From Streptomyces aurantiacus JA 4570 (GTDB lineage: Bacteria > Actinomycetota > Actinomycetes > Streptomycetales > Streptomycetaceae): a stretch of 64,000 nucleotides of DNA. Positions 63,823-64,000 of this stretch are shown here, piece after piece. Numbering within the stretch: the stretch's first letter is position 1; the number at the start of each line of letters is the position of its first letter. The notes below the pieces were generated by a model, which was given only the letters and a program-made list of their open reading frames with translations, did no database searches and had not been told where the DNA came from. The translations under genes were made by a program, and so were the position numbers. Location: assembly GCF_000414115.1 (NCBI RefSeq), contig NZ_AOPZ01000050.1:23466-87465 (forward strand), in the 5' to 3' direction.

Positions 63823-64000
63823 GTACGGAGTCCGCTGCCGCGGAGGTCGCCGAGCCCGAGGCCCCGGAGGCCGGGGCGGGCCCCGACGCCGATGACGCAC
63901 CGGGAGCCGCGGGTGCGCCGGCCGACGGGGCCGAACGGGCCGACGGGGCCGCGCCGGAGGCCGGAGCCGGGGGTGGCTCGGATGGGGGCGCCGGGGGCGA
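63819..64000 (+). CDS. Partial gene: Ala/Glu/Gly-rich N-terminus of unknown protein
   Basis: A GTG at 63819 overlaps the aldo/keto reductase stop as GTGA, and the frame stays open to the window edge. The 60 visible residues (VSTESAAAEVAEPEAPEAGA...) are an acidic Ala/Gly/Pro-rich low-complexity segment, as seen in disordered leaders of Streptomyces proteins. The main domain lies outside the window, so no function can be given. Translational coupling to the reductase is likely. Confidence 0.6.
   Translation, partial: MSTESAAAEVAEPEAPEAGAGPDADDAPGAAGAPADGAERADGAAPEAGAGGGSDGGAGG

Overview
The window is a stretch of core chromosome from a high-GC actinomycete, almost certainly a Streptomyces. 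The reasons are the extreme G+C bias at third codon positions, frequent GTG starts, a conservon operon (kinase-like / roadblock / DUF742 / GTPase / P450), a gylR-glpFKD glycerol operon, a complete Pup-proteasome system, mycothiol ligase, and leucine TTA codons so rare that I found only one. I saw no rRNA, tRNA, CRISPR array, IS element or prophage.

Layout. 1-3.4 kb: end of a 5'-3' exonuclease gene, an iron-boxed siderophore-interacting protein gene, a GNAT acetyltransferase and an RluA-type pseudouridine synthase. 3.4-8.1 kb (minus): the conservon operon cvnA-B-C-D-E. Its P450 gene has an apparent one-base frameshift and its DUF742 gene carries a TTA codon. 8.4-20.9 kb (minus): helY helicase, a lipid kinase, tatC, tatA, two small genes, pafC, pafB, two FKBP prolyl isomerases, pafA and an MFS transporter. 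A divergent LacI regulator follows. 22-28 kb (minus): prcA, prcB, a decayed endonuclease VII remnant, pup, dop, arc. 28-38 kb: ferredoxin, trmI, a site-2 protease, a RecB-like nuclease, an orphan response regulator, two tandem peptide-binding lipoproteins and a HAD phosphatase. 38-42 kb: metH. 42-47 kb: gylR-glpF-glpK-glpD. 47-53 kb: nucleoside phosphorylase, amidohydrolase, molybdopterin oxidoreductase, flavin reductase, a GntR regulator and a PAC2 protein. 53-56 kb: an S8 peptidase next to a glutamine-rich protein that shares its C-terminal domain. 56-64 kb: mshC (apparent frameshift), a PI3/4-kinase-like gene, DUF3090, histidine phosphatase, corA, ferritin-like protein, an F420-type oxidoreductase, an aldo/keto reductase and a partial gene.

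How the genes fit together. Pup is ligated to substrates by PafA and removed by Dop. Arc unfolds tagged proteins into the PrcAB core. PafBC is a DNA-damage regulator in mycobacteria. From memory, the backbone (exonuclease, helY, tatCA, pafCBA, prcAB, pup, dop, arc, trmI, RecB-like, metH, PAC2, mshC and partners) keeps the same overall order as M. tuberculosis Rv2090-Rv2135c. The conservon, glycerol operon, peptide-binding pair, purine/molybdenum operon and S8/Q-rich pair would then be insertions in an old actinobacterial block.

The least explained locus is the S8 peptidase plus Gln-rich protein pair at 53.3-55.8 kb. The single TTA codon in cvnC is the best regulatory lead. All functions rest on reading motifs by eye; no database search was run.
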